Source: Leptasterias polaris (taxonomy: Eukaryota; Echinodermata; Asteroidea; Forcipulatida; Asteriidae). Taken from it: a stretch of 64,000 nucleotides of DNA. Positions 20,777-33,788 of the stretch are shown here, in pieces (the first letter of the stretch is position 1; every line of letters begins with the position of its first letter). The translations under genes and the position numbers were made by a program. The stretch covers positions 2,294,001 through 2,358,000 of the forward strand of contig JAZGTN010000052.1 in the NCBI GenBank assembly GCA_037783415.1, written 5' to 3'. The notes below the pieces were generated by a model that saw only the letters and a list, made by a program, of their open reading frames with translations, was not told where the DNA came from and searched no databases.

Positions 20777-23413
20777 GTCAGGCTTATTTCTTCACCAGAT
20801 TGTTCACAAAAATAATGTCTAATCCTCTGCCGCCATGTGTGAGGAAATAATCTGGACTAATTCCCGCCACTGATTATTTGCGTACATCGTTCACATTGCA
20901 CCGTGTGACCGTGTGGTGAGAATGTGAGCGCCCACCGGAACCAGACTCCTCACTTTGGCTTTGGAGGTACACTGCCCTCTGTTGACTTCGGGGAAACTAC
21001 GTCACAACCACAAAATCTACGCCCCCCCCCCCCAAACATTGCCTTGAAAACATTGCACAACTCAAGATTACCGCATTGGAAACATACAGTTTTAAGGCTT
21101 TGTACTGGACACATCTATAGGCTATAGACATTGGGTCTACTGAACAACTAGCCACACTATGAAGCTGAATTCCAAGTTAATGCTTCAGTTTTTATTCATC
21201 GTTTTTTTGCGTGCAAAAGTATGATTGCTTCAGCTTAAGTTACACAGAAGACGGCTCTTATTAAAGTACATTGATAATATCTTATACAAATTAAATTGGT
21301 GAATGAACATAATGAAGCTGCAATGAAGTTGAACAAGTTCGCGCTTTTATACATATATTTTTTGTAGCACTTACAGTAGAATGTACATGTTAAGTGTTAT
21401 ATTTTGTTTTAAAACAAATTGACTGTTAAACCATGTTCATTTTTATATGAGCCTACTGCACTATAGATCCTTAATTGTCATTTGAATGGAGAAACTCGCG
21501 TCACGTGTCATACTTTATTGTGCCACGTAGGTCTATACTAAGTCCGACACTCCAATATTTAATAAAGGAGTCCCTTATTGATAAATATAGGACGCTTGGA
21601 GCCTCTCACAACTAACCTTTGCGAACTTCCAATAATTGGGTTTACACTTGTGTATACATGTAATAGTGTCACAAACCCTAACATCTGGATTATATTTCAA
21701 CAATACACTCTGCATAAAATATACTGAATTACTTACTGTTATTATAATTTTCATATCATTTAGCAATTTTACACAAAATACAAAATACAAAATACAAGAA
21801 GGGTTGTTATATATACAGAAACGAACAAGACCGTCTGTCAAACAGTAAATCACGAAGTACAATGAACGCTCCGGTGATCACCGAGGGATCGATCGTCTTA
21901 TAGTTTTAACCATAGCACGAGTAAAAACACTGAGTCAATGTTTGTTTTAACACCCAAATATATGTATTGCCTAGACTTCTAGGTACACCAAGTGCTGCTG
22001 TTGCTATGGGTATATTACATTGGTTGCTATGGGTATAGTTCATTGCCCCATTGGTTACCTTGGGTATAATAAATTGTTCTGCTGTGCGTCGCGTTCGCAA
22101 TGGCTGTCTAGTAAAATTATATATTTAACACATATTATGCGACGCGCTCTAACATCAATCAAAAGGCAAAATCCTTGTGAGCGGGAGCATTATAGTATAA
22201 TTTGTATGTCGACATACGTTTATAGAGGTTTTTCCCTCTTATGTTTCACCCCACCCCTGTTTAGAAAGAGAAACAAGAACAAGGCAAACGACAGAAAGAA
22301 TTGCTAGGCTACACAAACAACATTCAAAATTTGCTTGCGGACTCATGTGGGAATGTGTGGGAAACAAAAATATGCCCATATTATAGAAAATGAAACCAAA
22401 TGTTGCTTATGAATAATGATGTAGGACAATAGGCCAGACATGAGACGTGCCTCCCATAATAGTGACCCAGTCTGGGCGAGGGGACTATACCCTTGATGTT
22501 TCGAAACAGAGGAAATTTGTTTGCTGTATATTCACAAAAGCATGCAGTCATCCGATCCAGAATTGGGTTTAGAGCGGCAGCGGTAGAAACGTGGAGTGTA
22601 TAGAGGAGGGCGAAGGAAGCTAGTGGAGAGTTTTTGAGTGCGAAGACAATGCTGGTTGCGCCATCAAAGGGGAACGTTGCCTTCGGATTGGGCGCTTTGG
22701 GCTATAAGAGCGTTTGCTTTAAAAATTAACATGGTTGGAAAGATATTTTAAAAGTAGAATATAATGGTTCACATAAATATTCCTTGAAACTTGTGTGTTT
22801 TTTGTGTAATTTCTTTACAGAACACGGTCAGCTATTTGTTTAACCAAACTTTTGACTCCACAAAATGGCGGATCATCGTGGTCCGCTGGTTTGAATACAA
22901 AACACTGAAGGTGATAAGGAGTTTAAGCTGATTCCAAACAGCAAGACCGTTGAGAGATTTGAAGGCAATGTGCTCCTTTGAGATAAAAAGAAGTGTTTGT
23001 AGGCCTATCTGATAACGGTTCGACTTCAAACAAACTCCACTATGGGGTATGGTCACAAGCGCGAGGGGCCAGAACTAAAGTTTTGTATTTTTATACTGCT
23101 GCATAGCCCAATATGTTTTTATTAGAAGGTGTAGTTTTACAAGATCTATATTGACAGGAACAAACAAAAAGGAGCAACCAAGGTGAAACCTTGCATGCAT
23201 TAAATTTGGGATGTGTAACTTCCCAAATTTAAGGTGCTGTTCTAACGACATCATCAAATATCACGTGACGTCACCTTAAACCGGTAAATCTCGCATAAAA
23301 ATATACTTTTTTTTCTTCTGTTCTCCCATCTCCAATAGAGGTTTCCCCCATAGGTTTTGTTATATCGGTTAGCACTGAGTGGCCGGCCAGTTCATATTTT
23401 AGGCTAATGAAAG
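20777..23413. other. Intergenic, eIF3D 5' side and GRL 3' side
   Basis: The first 150 bases upstream of the eIF3D ATG should hold its promoter and 5' UTR; I see no TATA box. A C10 run is at about 21022. Around 22011-22070 TTGCTATGGGTATA recurs imperfectly three times. From about 22660 to 22870 there is a family C repeat (AGGGGAACGTTGCCTTCGGA), related to 30462-30760. No gene recognised. Confidence 0.5.
22660..22870 (+). repeat. Interspersed repeat family C, copy 1
   Basis: AACGTTGCCTTCGGATTGGG, then AAGTAGAATATAATGGTTCA and CAGAACACGGTCAGC. The same order of motifs occurs at 30462-30760. Confidence 0.5.
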
Positions 23414-25121
23414 TTACATGCTTTGTGTGTTTGCCGGGATCAGAGTTTGAAGTCCGGTCGTGTTCAGCATAATATTGGGCCATGACCCCAACACGTCATC
23501 ATCAAACTTCAGCCCAAAGAAGAGGCCTAAGGCAGTGAAGACCAGCGCTTGCGTAACAACTCTACACACCGGTGACTGCTCTTCACAGAACACCAAGATC
23601 TTATCCCAAAACACTTCATGCTTCTCACTCCTCATCAGACTGATACTGCGCTTGAATTTCGCCCACATGTCATTTAGTCCGACTCCGCCAATTGCTAGGA
23701 TCGGGAGAGTGAGGAACATGAGATACTCGGAACAGGCGAGGAGATTGACAGCTTTTAACAACACCTCACCGTCAATTTTACCAAAATTCACGAGCCTCTT
23801 GTAGTCCCAACTTATCTCGGTGCAGATTGCGCATGTCGACACGAAAATAACGAAGAGTAGCCACTTGGAGACGAACTTGCAGATGCAGAGAAGCGCCTCG
23901 GCGAACAGCGCCACCCGCTGTCTACACACGTCAAGTGCCCCAGCATGTCTGCGGAGGAAAGCCAACTCCAGTGGAAGCCGTTTCTGGAAGGAGAGCCTGA
24001 GTAGCAACATCATGTAACAGAAAACGCCATACACCAACATACAAACACTGTCATTAAATACAGATACCTTGTTTCGGGGATCCATTATGTCAAAATAATA
24101 CAGAATGCTATAAAGTCCTGTTAAAAAGGGCCAGATGAGACACACAGCTAGAAAGGGTTTGCGTGGAAGCCCACATTTCCCTAACTCTAAATACTGCAAG
24201 TTTGCCACAATGAATCGTACGTTGAGGGTGGAGTACCAACTGAAACCAAGACGACGGTTTGATTTATGAAGATCACGCACAAAATGGTGTACGTTGGCCG
24301 TGAGTATCAAGGCAGGGACAGACAAAGTCAGGAGCTTGAAGGTGGTGTAGTTGATGATGCGAAACTTCTGCTCTCCTTTGCCCATGGTGGTGCACATGCG
24401 AAATATGATGTTATAAGCGGAGAGAAGGCACAGTGTTAGGGGCCAGACGATGGCCAGGACGGTGCCCCCACAATGGTTCCACTTACGTGCACCTAGAAAA
24501 GGACATAAAACAAAACACAAAATTTACGATTTGTTCCCGATCTCAAATAGGCCTATTTACGTAAATTACGTACACATATATAATATCATTCGAATGCACT
24601 AAATGAAAACAATCAATGGTATAATCTTCAAAAAGGAGAAATGTTCCAAACTTACCGATTTCTGACTCCGAGTAATCAGGCCGACATAAGTCCTGGGCAA
24701 TCCACCACTCGCTCCGGCAGGCCAGACAGGCTTTTGATGAATCCGATTCTTGATCGTTTATCACATTTTCTTGGACACGTTCTGCCATAATCTCCACCCG
24801 TTCCTCGTCCAAAATGTGACAGACGTGGCATTGCCTCTTCGTCACAACTTGACGACTGTTGAATAAACCGACGAATTTCAGCAAGAACCAGAAAAACCAC
24901 GGCCATTTTTTCATGATATCAACGTCTTCTGTTGACAAAGAATCCTCTGAGATGGAATGCACGCTCGGATCCCGCAGGAGTCTGCCGCGAGAAGAGTCGT
25001 GGATCACACTTGCATCTGGAATCATAACTGCGAAAAGGCCCGTGTCGAGTCGTCCGCTCTGATTCCCGCTTAAAAAATGAATTGGCCTAAACACACCTGT
25101 ATTGATAGTATTAACCCCCAA
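23414..25121 (-). CDS. Gustatory receptor-like (GRL) multi-pass membrane protein, two exons
   Basis: Exons 25121-24656 and 24492-23414, joined at G|GT (phase 1) with good GT-AG ends; 514 aa as drawn. The first exon gives a hydrophilic N-terminus and then FFWFLLKFVGLF, which resembles the start of arthropod Gr proteins. The second exon has about six or seven hydrophobic spans: VLAIVWPLTLCLLSAYNIIF, LLTLSVPALILTANV, FLAVCLIWPFLTGLYSIL, VCMLVYGVFCYMMLLL, WLLFVIFVSTCAI, YLMFLTLPILAIGG and FTALGLFFGL. Gr-family proteins are ligand-gated channels, but function in deuterostome GRLs is poorly defined. The reading frame stops soon after LGLFFGLKFDDDV, where a Gr protein would carry its last span and the TYxxxxxQF motif. 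So a 3' exon may be missing, or the end is divergent. An unrelated multi-pass protein cannot be excluded. Confidence 0.55.
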
Positions 25122-27792
25122 TCTACTCAGCGCAGCGGCCGAAAAAAATCATTGCCGCTTGGGATTCCCCACATCCCATAATCATGATATCACTTGAAAC
25201 ATATTCTTTTTGAATGTTTTGTGTAATTGTATTTCATAACCGAACTTGGTATCAGAAGTACAATACAACTCTTTGTCACATTAGGCTCCGTTAGCTTGAA
25301 TGCGTGTGCGGGTGTGAGCTTACGGAAGTGGGAATAGAAACAATGTAAACAAAGTTTTTCCAGACAGATTTACTTTTGTTTGGAGAATTGGTACTAAGAA
25401 CTTAGAAATCAGTGAGCTTTGAGATCGAAACTAAACTTTGCCTAAGAAATAACAAATTGATTAATTGTATTAAGTATGGGCCTATTGCAACATTACAATT
25501 TGGACCCATCGTAAGATGACATTAGCGTTTACTGAATTCGTTTTCGATTATCAATAGAGAAGTTATCGATTGAAGAATAGGCAAGACATCGTGCATGTCA
25601 CAAGCCTCTTTTAATATGTCCGATCCAGGATTCCCAAATCGTCAAAAATAACAAATAGGACCTTAGAAAACATACGAGGATTTGAAGCTTGCATGTGGAA
25701 ATACAATCTAGTAAGGTTTGCAGTAACACCATGTACATGAGTAGCACTTGAAACTTTGCATGATGGGGGTGGAGATACAATCTAGTAAGGTTTGCACGGT
25801 GGAGATACAATCTAGGTTTACAGTAACACCGTATACATGAGTACGTACCGGTTTATACTGTAAGTTTTTACTTTAGTTTTGTTCAATTTATTTCTTTGAG
25901 TTTTGATTCTTGCGTAATGCACAGGCTTGTTTAAGGAACCTTAAGCTACAACTCCCCAATGTATCTCTTGTAAAATGTTACGGGTGTATATTAAGCATTC
26001 ATGCTTGATTCCAGCAGCCAAAAATATACAAAGCAGTAGACTTAATCCACGCCTCCCCGACCGATTTATTTTTTCCAGTCTCAGAACAATGAAAATGTGT
26101 ACTAAAAAAACCTGCATGCAAGTTCCAGTCAATGTTACAACACCGGGGCCCGTCGAATGGGAAAGTACCAAACAATATTCAAGTGAAAGGTAATGTGTAT
26201 TCAATCATTGTTTTGTTTTTGTTAACAGTAGGCCTACTTTAAATTTCGCTTTCATCTTCTAATTTTCTAAACGAACACTGAAGAAGAGTTTCTTCAGGAT
26301 TTTTTTTATCCCAGCGTTCAACATTTTGTTAGTACAATTATTGTGTCGTTTTTGCTTGTGGTAATTGTTGTAATTTCGAGATATTGCCTTTAATCCACAA
26401 GAGGGCGCCATTACAGGCAACACTGTATTTGCTATCGGTTTGACTAAAAAACTACGATCACAGATTTCGAACCGAGTGAAAGTGTTTAAATATAAGGAAA
26501 TCGTTCGATCTTTGACAACAAGCTCAAGAACTCAAAATACCTTATTTCTGGAAATAACGATATTGTTGGAACTTCCCATCCCTTCCCATTAAACACCCAT
26601 TTGTTAGTATCAACATTACAGCGTTTCTCATTTGCAAATGGATTATTTTTTATACACTTTTCCATTCTCCAAAGAGTATTTTGCGGTCAGGAGATTCTGT
26701 GTCCCCCACCCCTCCCCACCCCCTTCCGCCATACGACGAGTTGTGGACACTATAGGCCAAAATTCATGCGCCAAGCTCATTATTGTTTATACACCCATAG
26801 TTACTTTTGAATAATACCGTTTTGGGGGTCATGCAGTTAATAGATTGTGTAAATATAACAATCTATCCGAACATGGGGGTTCTGTGCTTCAACTTTTAAG
26901 GAGACTGGATAAATTTAGGCTTTAAAGTTGGTTCTATTTGGCTTGGGAAGTGGAAAAGTGCTTCACGAAAACTGGCAGCAAATCGGTTTGGGAAAAAGCA
27001 CATTTTCGGGGGTGTTTTTTTCTTGGGTAATTAGCAAAAATTCCAAACGGCTGACCTGCCAAAAATTGAAAAGAAATCTGAAGTTTAGTTGTCTGAAAAT
27101 ATGTTTGGTTGGTTTTCAAGAGGCTGAGAGACTTTAAATATTGTTTGAGTATTTTTGAATATTTAGCATTTAGCGTTGGCTGCTATGGGAGTTTATTTAG
27201 TGTGGTGCAACCTTGTGTAGACAGTAAGTTTGATATAGCGCCCTCTTTTGAATTAATTTCACTAAGCACATGATGATGTTTTTCATGTCTGCAATGATGT
27301 AATCTACTTTTGAATTAATTTCTGGTCAGAAATGAAAAATACTTCAAAAATGTATCTTTGCGGATAAAGACATGGTACCAATCTAGCGAACAGTTTGCCC
27401 AATCTCCAGATTGTAAATAGCACATGAAGAAAATGAGCAGCCCATATTTTATTCGCTCGACCCCACCAGTCTTATCCAAGAATACTGGGGTGGACTGATA
27501 AGCTTGAATTGAAGTTAATTGTACAAATTATTCTTCAGGATGTAGTGATGCATGATGGGAACGATAATACCGCAGTCGGCGCAATGCGTATAATCATATT
27601 TTATTTATGTACACACACGGCATGATATAGCATGGAGGCTCCATGGATAATGTACACAATCTCCCTTAGTTTTTTAGTGGTATTTTACAGACAGTCAATT
27701 TGACCAAATTCACCTGTCGTCATCATCACAATCATCTTGCATGTGTCATTTTGGGAGTCACTGTCCATATGTGTTGTACAGTGAAGAGTGCA
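25122..27792. other. Intergenic, no gene recognised
   Basis: The GRL promoter should lie in the first few hundred bases. At about 25695-25840 the phrase GGAGATACAATCTAG recurs with GTAAGGTTTGCAGTAACACC, a small imperfect tandem repeat also echoed at about 43100-43160. The rest shows only short open frames and simple sequence. Confidence 0.5.
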
Positions 27793-27794
27793 TT

Positions 27795-28583
27795 TAAAAG
27801 GTCTGTATACGTTTGGTAATGACTTTGAAAATTAATGGCAATAAAAACTTACGTTGTAAGAGAAATACAGCAGCATCTTAGCCCTGGTAGGACGTCAGTC
27901 AGTGCCACTGCACTGACGTCCTGGGTATAAAGATCCTGTACAATGCGAACAAAATTTTGAGTAGAATTTTTTCCTATTTTTACCTAATTTGAGAAGCTGA
28001 AACTCCATTCATTTATTCTTGGTGCCCTTAACTACTCTTTTGATGAGTTCAAAAACAAACAAATACATCCATGAATGACATTATTTCCGAAAATAAGTCC
28101 GAGTTGTGCACTGGCGATGTGACTCCGTCGTGTTGCCGCCCGGAAGAAAAAACGTTGAGTGTTACGGGTTTAGACAGCGCACTCTTTTGTGGACGTGGCT
28201 CCATGTCAGTTGAGGTTGTCACATCGCCAGTGCACAACTCGGATTTATTTTCGGAAATAATGTCATACAATTCTGAATAGAGCAGGCGTAAAGTTCAGGA
28301 CACAAGGAATATGTGAGTCAAGTTTCAGCTTCCTCAAAAAGGTAAAAATATATAAAACAATTGTTATAAATTTTTTCGCAATGGCAGAGGACCTTTATAC
28401 CCTGGACTCCGTCGCGTTGTATGCAACGGAGGAGTCCAACCTGGGCTAAGCAGCATCTCAAAAATGCGACCACCTTTTTGAAGTGAAAATTTCACAGGTT
28501 AGTTTTATTGTATATAATATCTACATTTATATAGGATTAAAACAATCGAACGGTTCCATAAACCAAAGGTATACTTTGCCTTT
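27795..28583. mobile_element. MITE family B, copy 1, with a nested fold-back insertion
   Basis: The outer ends match family B (CGTTTGGTAATGACTTTGAA at left, GGTATACTTTGCCTTTAAA at right; compare 44369-44750 and 50638-51030). The interior is replaced by inverted sequence: an arm near 28068-28123 (GAGTTGTGCACTGGCGATGT) is repeated inverted at about 28216-28266. Smaller hairpins sit at 27889-27926 and 28397-28436. Confidence 0.65.
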
Positions 28584-28959
28584 AAAGGCACTGAACACGT
28601 TTGGTAATTACTCAAAATATATATTAGCATAAAAACTTACTTGGTAACCAGCAACGGAGAGCTGTTGATAGTATAAAACATTGTGAGAAACCACTCCCTC
28701 TGAAGTAACGTAGTTTTTGAGAAAGAGGTAACTTCTCACTAAAATAATAAAAGACTTCATGCATGTAGCCTTTTATTAGCATCTAAAAGCACACAAAATT
28801 GTGCAACAAGGGTGTTTTTTCTTTCTTTATTTTCTTGCAACTTCGATGACCAATTCAGCCCAAATTTTCACAGGTTTGTTATTTTATGCATAAATGTTGG
28901 GATACACTGAGTGACAATACTGGTCTTTGATAATTACCAAACATGTTCAGTGCCTTTAA
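28583..28959. mobile_element. MITE family A, copy 1
   Basis: About 376 bp with inverted ends of about 29 bp, TTAAAGGCACTGAACACGTT and AACATGTTCAGTGCCTTTAA. Diagnostic interior: ACTTACTTGGTAACCAGCAA, GAGAGCTGTTGATAGTATAA, TTGCAACTTCGATGACCAAT, ATTTTCACAGGTTTGTTATT. It abuts the family B element and shares its TTTAA end. Confidence 0.85.
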
Positions 28960-29180
28960 GGCACACTTACCACAATAATTTTGACGTGCATTTTTAATCC
29001 CAAAATGGCGAGCATGACAGAAGGTTTAAACCAAAGAAAGAAGGAATGTTGGGATCGAGCCGTTTTTTTAAAGTGCAAGGCAAAGAATTAAAAAAAAAAA
29101 AATTTGCAATGGATTTACACAATAGAGCTACATTATTATTCAGAGTTGAATCTTTCGTAAACAGGAAGAGATGAGGCTTA

Positions 29181-29506
29181 CATAGAAATAGAACCCGGAG
29201 AACGCTGAGTGCGTCATTGTGCGTGCGATTTCGTTGTGAGACCATTAACGTACGCCATTTTTTTTACGCGTGTATGGCAAAATTAGCATTAAGCCAGTGA
29301 TGATATTTTGCCATACAGTAGACGTCATGAACATTGACCAATGAAAACACGTAGAAACGGTCTCTGTGCGTTGCCATTTTGCCATACACGCGTGTCACGT
29401 GATGATCATTTTGCCATACACGCGTGTCGCGTGGTATCGATATGCCGCATCCACAGACGACACAGAGGGCGGTCCAGCTCGGCGTTCTCCGGGTTCTATT
29501 TCTATG
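29181..29506. mobile_element. TIR element of 326 bp
   Basis: 29-bp terminal inverted repeats with one mismatch (CATAGAAATAGAACCCGGAG at left, its complement at 29478-29506). The interior has two direct copies of ATTTTGCCATACACGCGTGT (about 29379 and 29407), plus an inverted copy near 29266. No coding sequence; looks non-autonomous. Confidence 0.7.
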
Positions 29507-29763
29507 GAGGCTTATTAGCTCAGGGAGAATTTCCATTTAAACTTGAACGCATATAAATTGTGTGCTTTTTTAAGATTACGCGGCATCAAAAAGTTACCTT
29601 CATTTTAACAAAAGTGGTGAAAAGTATTGGGTATATAAGGGACCCATCTCCTTTTGTTTTTGTGACACCTCGCAGTAACAAATTAACGGGGGAAATAATC
29701 AACAAGTCCAACTGGGGTCCATTGAACCCGAATGCCCCATTCAACCATGTTCACGGCGAGTTA

Positions 29764-29829
29764 GTTCGACGGGAGTGTGGAGTGGGTTCGACGGGAGTGT
29801 GGAGTGGGTTCGACGGGAGTGTGGAGTGA
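29764..29829 (+). repeat. 22-bp tandem repeat, 3 units
   Basis: Three exact or near-exact units of GTTCGACGGGAGTGTGGAGT plus GG. Confidence 0.9.
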
Positions 29830-30461
29830 AACTTTTGTAATCGCAAACTTTGCCCTAGTCTAGAAGGACCTTGGAAAAAGGGGGGGGGAACAAAAAATCG
29901 TGAACCGTTTGGTTGGTTTATAACAGCCGATGGCGTGCCAGCTGGGACCCTCGGGCTATTTGGTTGTTTTGTGCCCGGGTAGCTATTGACACCTTTTGTC
30001 TTTCTTCTAAGTAGTTTTTTTCTTTTTGGTATATAAATATACAATTTGTACACTTTCTTTACCAAGCTTGGTTGACGGATCACCTTCAGCAATCCCAAAG
30101 TCTAGGGGGATGCAACAAAAGACTTTCATCAAAATAAGCTCTAAAGGAACGCTAAAAATAGCACCAAAACACGATTTTTAGAACTGCTCGTTTGTTCATC
30201 TCGTTAAATAATGACAAGCCATTGAAAGCCGACAACTAAAGACGGCTAAATATAGCTTTGCTCTAAAACTGTCTGGTATTTTTTTTTGTGGCGACAAAAG
30301 CCCCCTCTCAACCGGTGGAAAAACATTGAAATTTTTGAAGGTGGACGGGTACAATTAGTTTTATTTCTTTGTTAACCTTGGCAGGAAAAAAAAGCTATTG
30401 TTGAGTCAACCGTGACTTTAGTGGTGCACGGGTACAATGTGACTGTTATGAAATCAAGATT

Positions 30462-30760
30462 AAAGGGACACGTTGCCTTGGATCGGGTGAGGCTGGTGAG
30501 TTGGTCTATAAAAATGGTTTGAAAGCGTGTAATTGTTATGACATGGTTAGAATGATGTTTTATAAGTAGAATAGAATGATCCACACAAATATGCCTCGAA
30601 ATTGCGTGGTTTTCCTTTTACATCGTGAACTAACACGTGTTTTATAAGTAGAATATAATGATCCACACAAATATGCTTCGAAATTGCGTGGTTTTCCTTT
30701 TACATCGTGAACTAACACGGCACGCCCTTTGTGGAGTCAAATTTTTGGCCGATTTGTCCC
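30462..30760 (+). repeat. Interspersed repeat family C, copy 2, with internal 82-bp duplication
   Basis: Starts AAGGGACACGTTGCCTTGGA. An 82-bp internal segment is tandemly doubled (30558-30639 and 30640-30721) with about two differences. Ends near GCACGCCCTTTGTGGAGTCA. Confidence 0.7.
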
Positions 30761-30822
30761 AAAAGTTTTAATTTGATTTTTAAATAACAATTTTTCTAGA
30801 TTCTATAAAGTTATAAGCTTGC

Positions 30823-31190
30823 ATTTTAAGGGCTGAGCAGGTAATATACCTTTGGTAATTACTTAAACAATAATGATTATCGTAACTAACTTGGTAAAGA
30901 GCACTAAAGAGCTGCATGGTGATTTAAAAAAACTATTTTAGAAACGACCCCTTTAAAGTTGTAATGTATAGAGAAAGAGATAGTTTTTCACACAACAAAT
31001 TTGAATCTGGGAACTGAAAGCACACAATTCTGTATAAACAAGTTTTTTTGTTTTACTTTCATTATTCTATTGCAACTTCGATGACCGATTGAGCCCCAAT
31101 TTGTTACAGGTTTGCTACTCCCTGCTTATTTATGTTGGGATACAACAAGTGAGGGTACTGGTTTTTGACAGTATACCGTGCCTTTTAGGT
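30823..31190. mobile_element. MITE family A, diverged copy 2
   Basis: Keeps CTTTGGTAATTACTT, AGAGCACTAAAGAGCTG, TTGCAACTTCGATGACCGAT and CAGGTTTGCTA in family A order; the termini are eroded. Confidence 0.65.
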
Positions 31191-33376
31191 ATTGCGTGAA
31201 AGAATCCGCCAATGATAAGTGAATGAAAAACTTTAACAAAGTTTTATTGTTGGGATCCTGACATTATCTCACGTCCGTCCGCATTCAACAAACAAAGTTG
31301 CATGTATTTTGTGCATCGTCCGCGGCATAACGCAAAAGTTTTTCGTTTTGAAACAGCAACATCATATTCTGTCAAAATTCGTTCAAAGGAGTAAATAAAT
31401 TTTAGTTTTTAGTGAAACTCACCATAGAACAATTTTTGTATAATTACACAAAATTTAGAAGTATATGTCAATTTTTAGTAGAAATTAATTATTTAAAAAA
31501 CATGCTGTGCTTTGTCGGGGTATTAGCCTATAGGCCTATACCGTAGTATGCGCGTACACAAACGTGCTTATTTCGATCGCGGCAATCGTTTTTATTGAAA
31601 ACTGTGTGATAGAAATGAGGATGATCATATATAGAAATGATTTTTCCTTCTTTCTAATGAGGCAAAGGTAAGTATGGTTTGTTTTACTTTTAAAAAGACT
31701 GGAATTTTCTACAACTTTTTATTTTTTCCGCCTGATTAACATTCACGTCTGGTGCCCCATGCTCACAAACACTGCTTCTAAACGGGTTTCCCTCGTGAGC
31801 TTGGTTCCCTATAACCTACATCTACAGTAATATTCTATACCTTCAAAGAAATATAGATAACTTATATTGCCACGACTGATTTTTACTGCTTAATATTGGC
31901 ACTGTGGAAATATACAAATAAACTAAGGAATGAATTCACAAATCGAATCAACAAAAACAAAAAACTTTTTATTTTTTATTATTTAATTAAAACCATATTT
32001 AACGAGGGTGACCCATCCAGCACAGCTGATCATTTGGAGCCCAAAAATGAAGTAAAACACATCAAACTTTGATAAAATACTAACAATAACAAGTTTTGCA
32101 GAAAGTGCGTAAAAAGGGAAATTGATTACTAAAAATTTACAATAATATAAAAGGACAAATGGACAAAATTAAACATCCGATACCAACCACACATATGCGT
32201 TGTTTTTTAGTGTGACGAACAACTACAAAACAGGGCAAAAGAAACACTGACATTGGACAGGCAAGCCCGATACAATAACGCTGCAACTTGTCTTTTAAAC
32301 GAAACCGCTTGTGTTGTAGATTGCTATGCCACACATAAAACATTTACATTTTTGTATTTTTAGCCGAGGTTTTTTATTTAGTATTTTAACCACAATAATT
32401 ATGCACCCGGAATGAAAAACCGCAACAGAGTACAAAGTTGAAGCTTAAGAGATTTTCTCACCAAAACGTCCGTGACCTTGCTTTTTCATTAACATTTTGT
32501 TCCTATCCTTATTTGAAAGGTATAAGAGCCTATAGTCATTCAGTGATTGTGCGTAACCGGGACTTGATTGACCGTGTGGTTAGCCATTCGTGGCGTGGGT
32601 ACGTGTGTACGCGCGGCGCCTATGAACTGCTTAAGAGTCTATCAGTCTTTTTCAGGTCCATTAACATTGACACGAAGGCCAAAAACAACTTCAATAGGCT
32701 CCCACAATCACACGATTTTGCAACCAAGTTAAATGAACGTTGACACACAAACATAATTGTCCTGAAATCGACCACAGGCACTGGCTTTAGAAACATATAC
32801 AAGGTAACGTTTTATCAGATTTTGAAGAAGAAAAACAAATTATTTCGATCGAATATGCAGTCTTTTTAATCTCTTCCGAGCCTAAACACTATGCGACTAT
32901 TTAGTCGGCTCTACCAATCCTTTAATACAGGCAATTGGTCACTGCTTGGTTTTTGTCAACGTAATGCAATTGGCAAACTTATCAAAAAAGATACATTGAA
33001 AGTCACATGTGAAATTTTCAGCTGAATAACAGTTTTTACTCGATGAGAAAACAGCAAAAACTGTCCCGCTAATATTTTCACACTGAACGTCGGATCCATT
33101 CACGTTTTAGCAAGGCGACAGCGGGTACCAACAGCATCGCTGGCCGCAGCATTCGCATCCCTCAGAAATCTGAGAAACGATACATGCATGATTCGTTCCT
33201 CAGATTCAAATGTTTTGAGGTAAAAAATTATCCAAATCATACTTCGAAGGCAATCCTTTCTCAAAATAGTTTATACTAATTACTATATATCAACAGCTGC
33301 AGTGCTTTTAACCAAGTATATAGTTGTTGTGGTCATAAAATAATGTTTGGGGTATTTACCAATCTATGACCCTAAC
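31191..33376. other. Intergenic, no gene recognised
   Basis: AT-rich sequence with short frames only. The plus-strand frame at 32438-32743 (101 aa) has no recognisable domain and no clear splice context. A fragment near 33165-33230 (TCTGAGAAACGATACATGCA) resembles the middle of family B elements. Confidence 0.4.
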
Positions 33377-33769
33377 TTTAAATGCGCGGTATACTTTTAG
33401 TGATTACTCTACAAGTTAATGACCATAACAACTTACTTGGTAAAGAGCACCGGAGAGCTGTTGATACTATAAACAAAATGTTAGAAATGACTCCTTTTGA
33501 ACCAGAGTAGTTTTACAGAAAAAGGTAATTTTCACTTCCAAAATTTGAAAATGGGAAAGTCTTTAGGCATGAAGCCTTTCTCAAACAACTGAAAGCACTC
33601 AATTCTATGCAACAAGGATGTTTTTTTCTTTCTTTATTTTCTTGCAACTTCGATGACCAATTGAGCCCAAATTTTCACAGGTTTGTTATTTTATGCATAT
33701 AGTGGGACACACCAACAAGTGAGAATTCTTGTCTTTGACAGAAATCCAAAAAGTATACACTGCCTTTAA
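33377..33769. mobile_element. MITE family A, copy 3
   Basis: Family A landmarks in order: ACTTACTTGGTAAAGAGCAC, GAGAGCTGTTGATACTATAA, TTGCAACTTCGATGACCAAT, CACAGGTTTGTTATTTTATG, then CACTGCCTTTAAA. Confidence 0.8.
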
Positions 33770-33788
33770 AAGATCTAGTGAAGAAGCG

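Noticed and set aside
32438..32743. 101-aa plus-strand frame
   Set aside because: No recognised domain, no neighbouring exons with matching phase, and it lies in repeat-rich intergenic DNA. Left unannotated as a gene.
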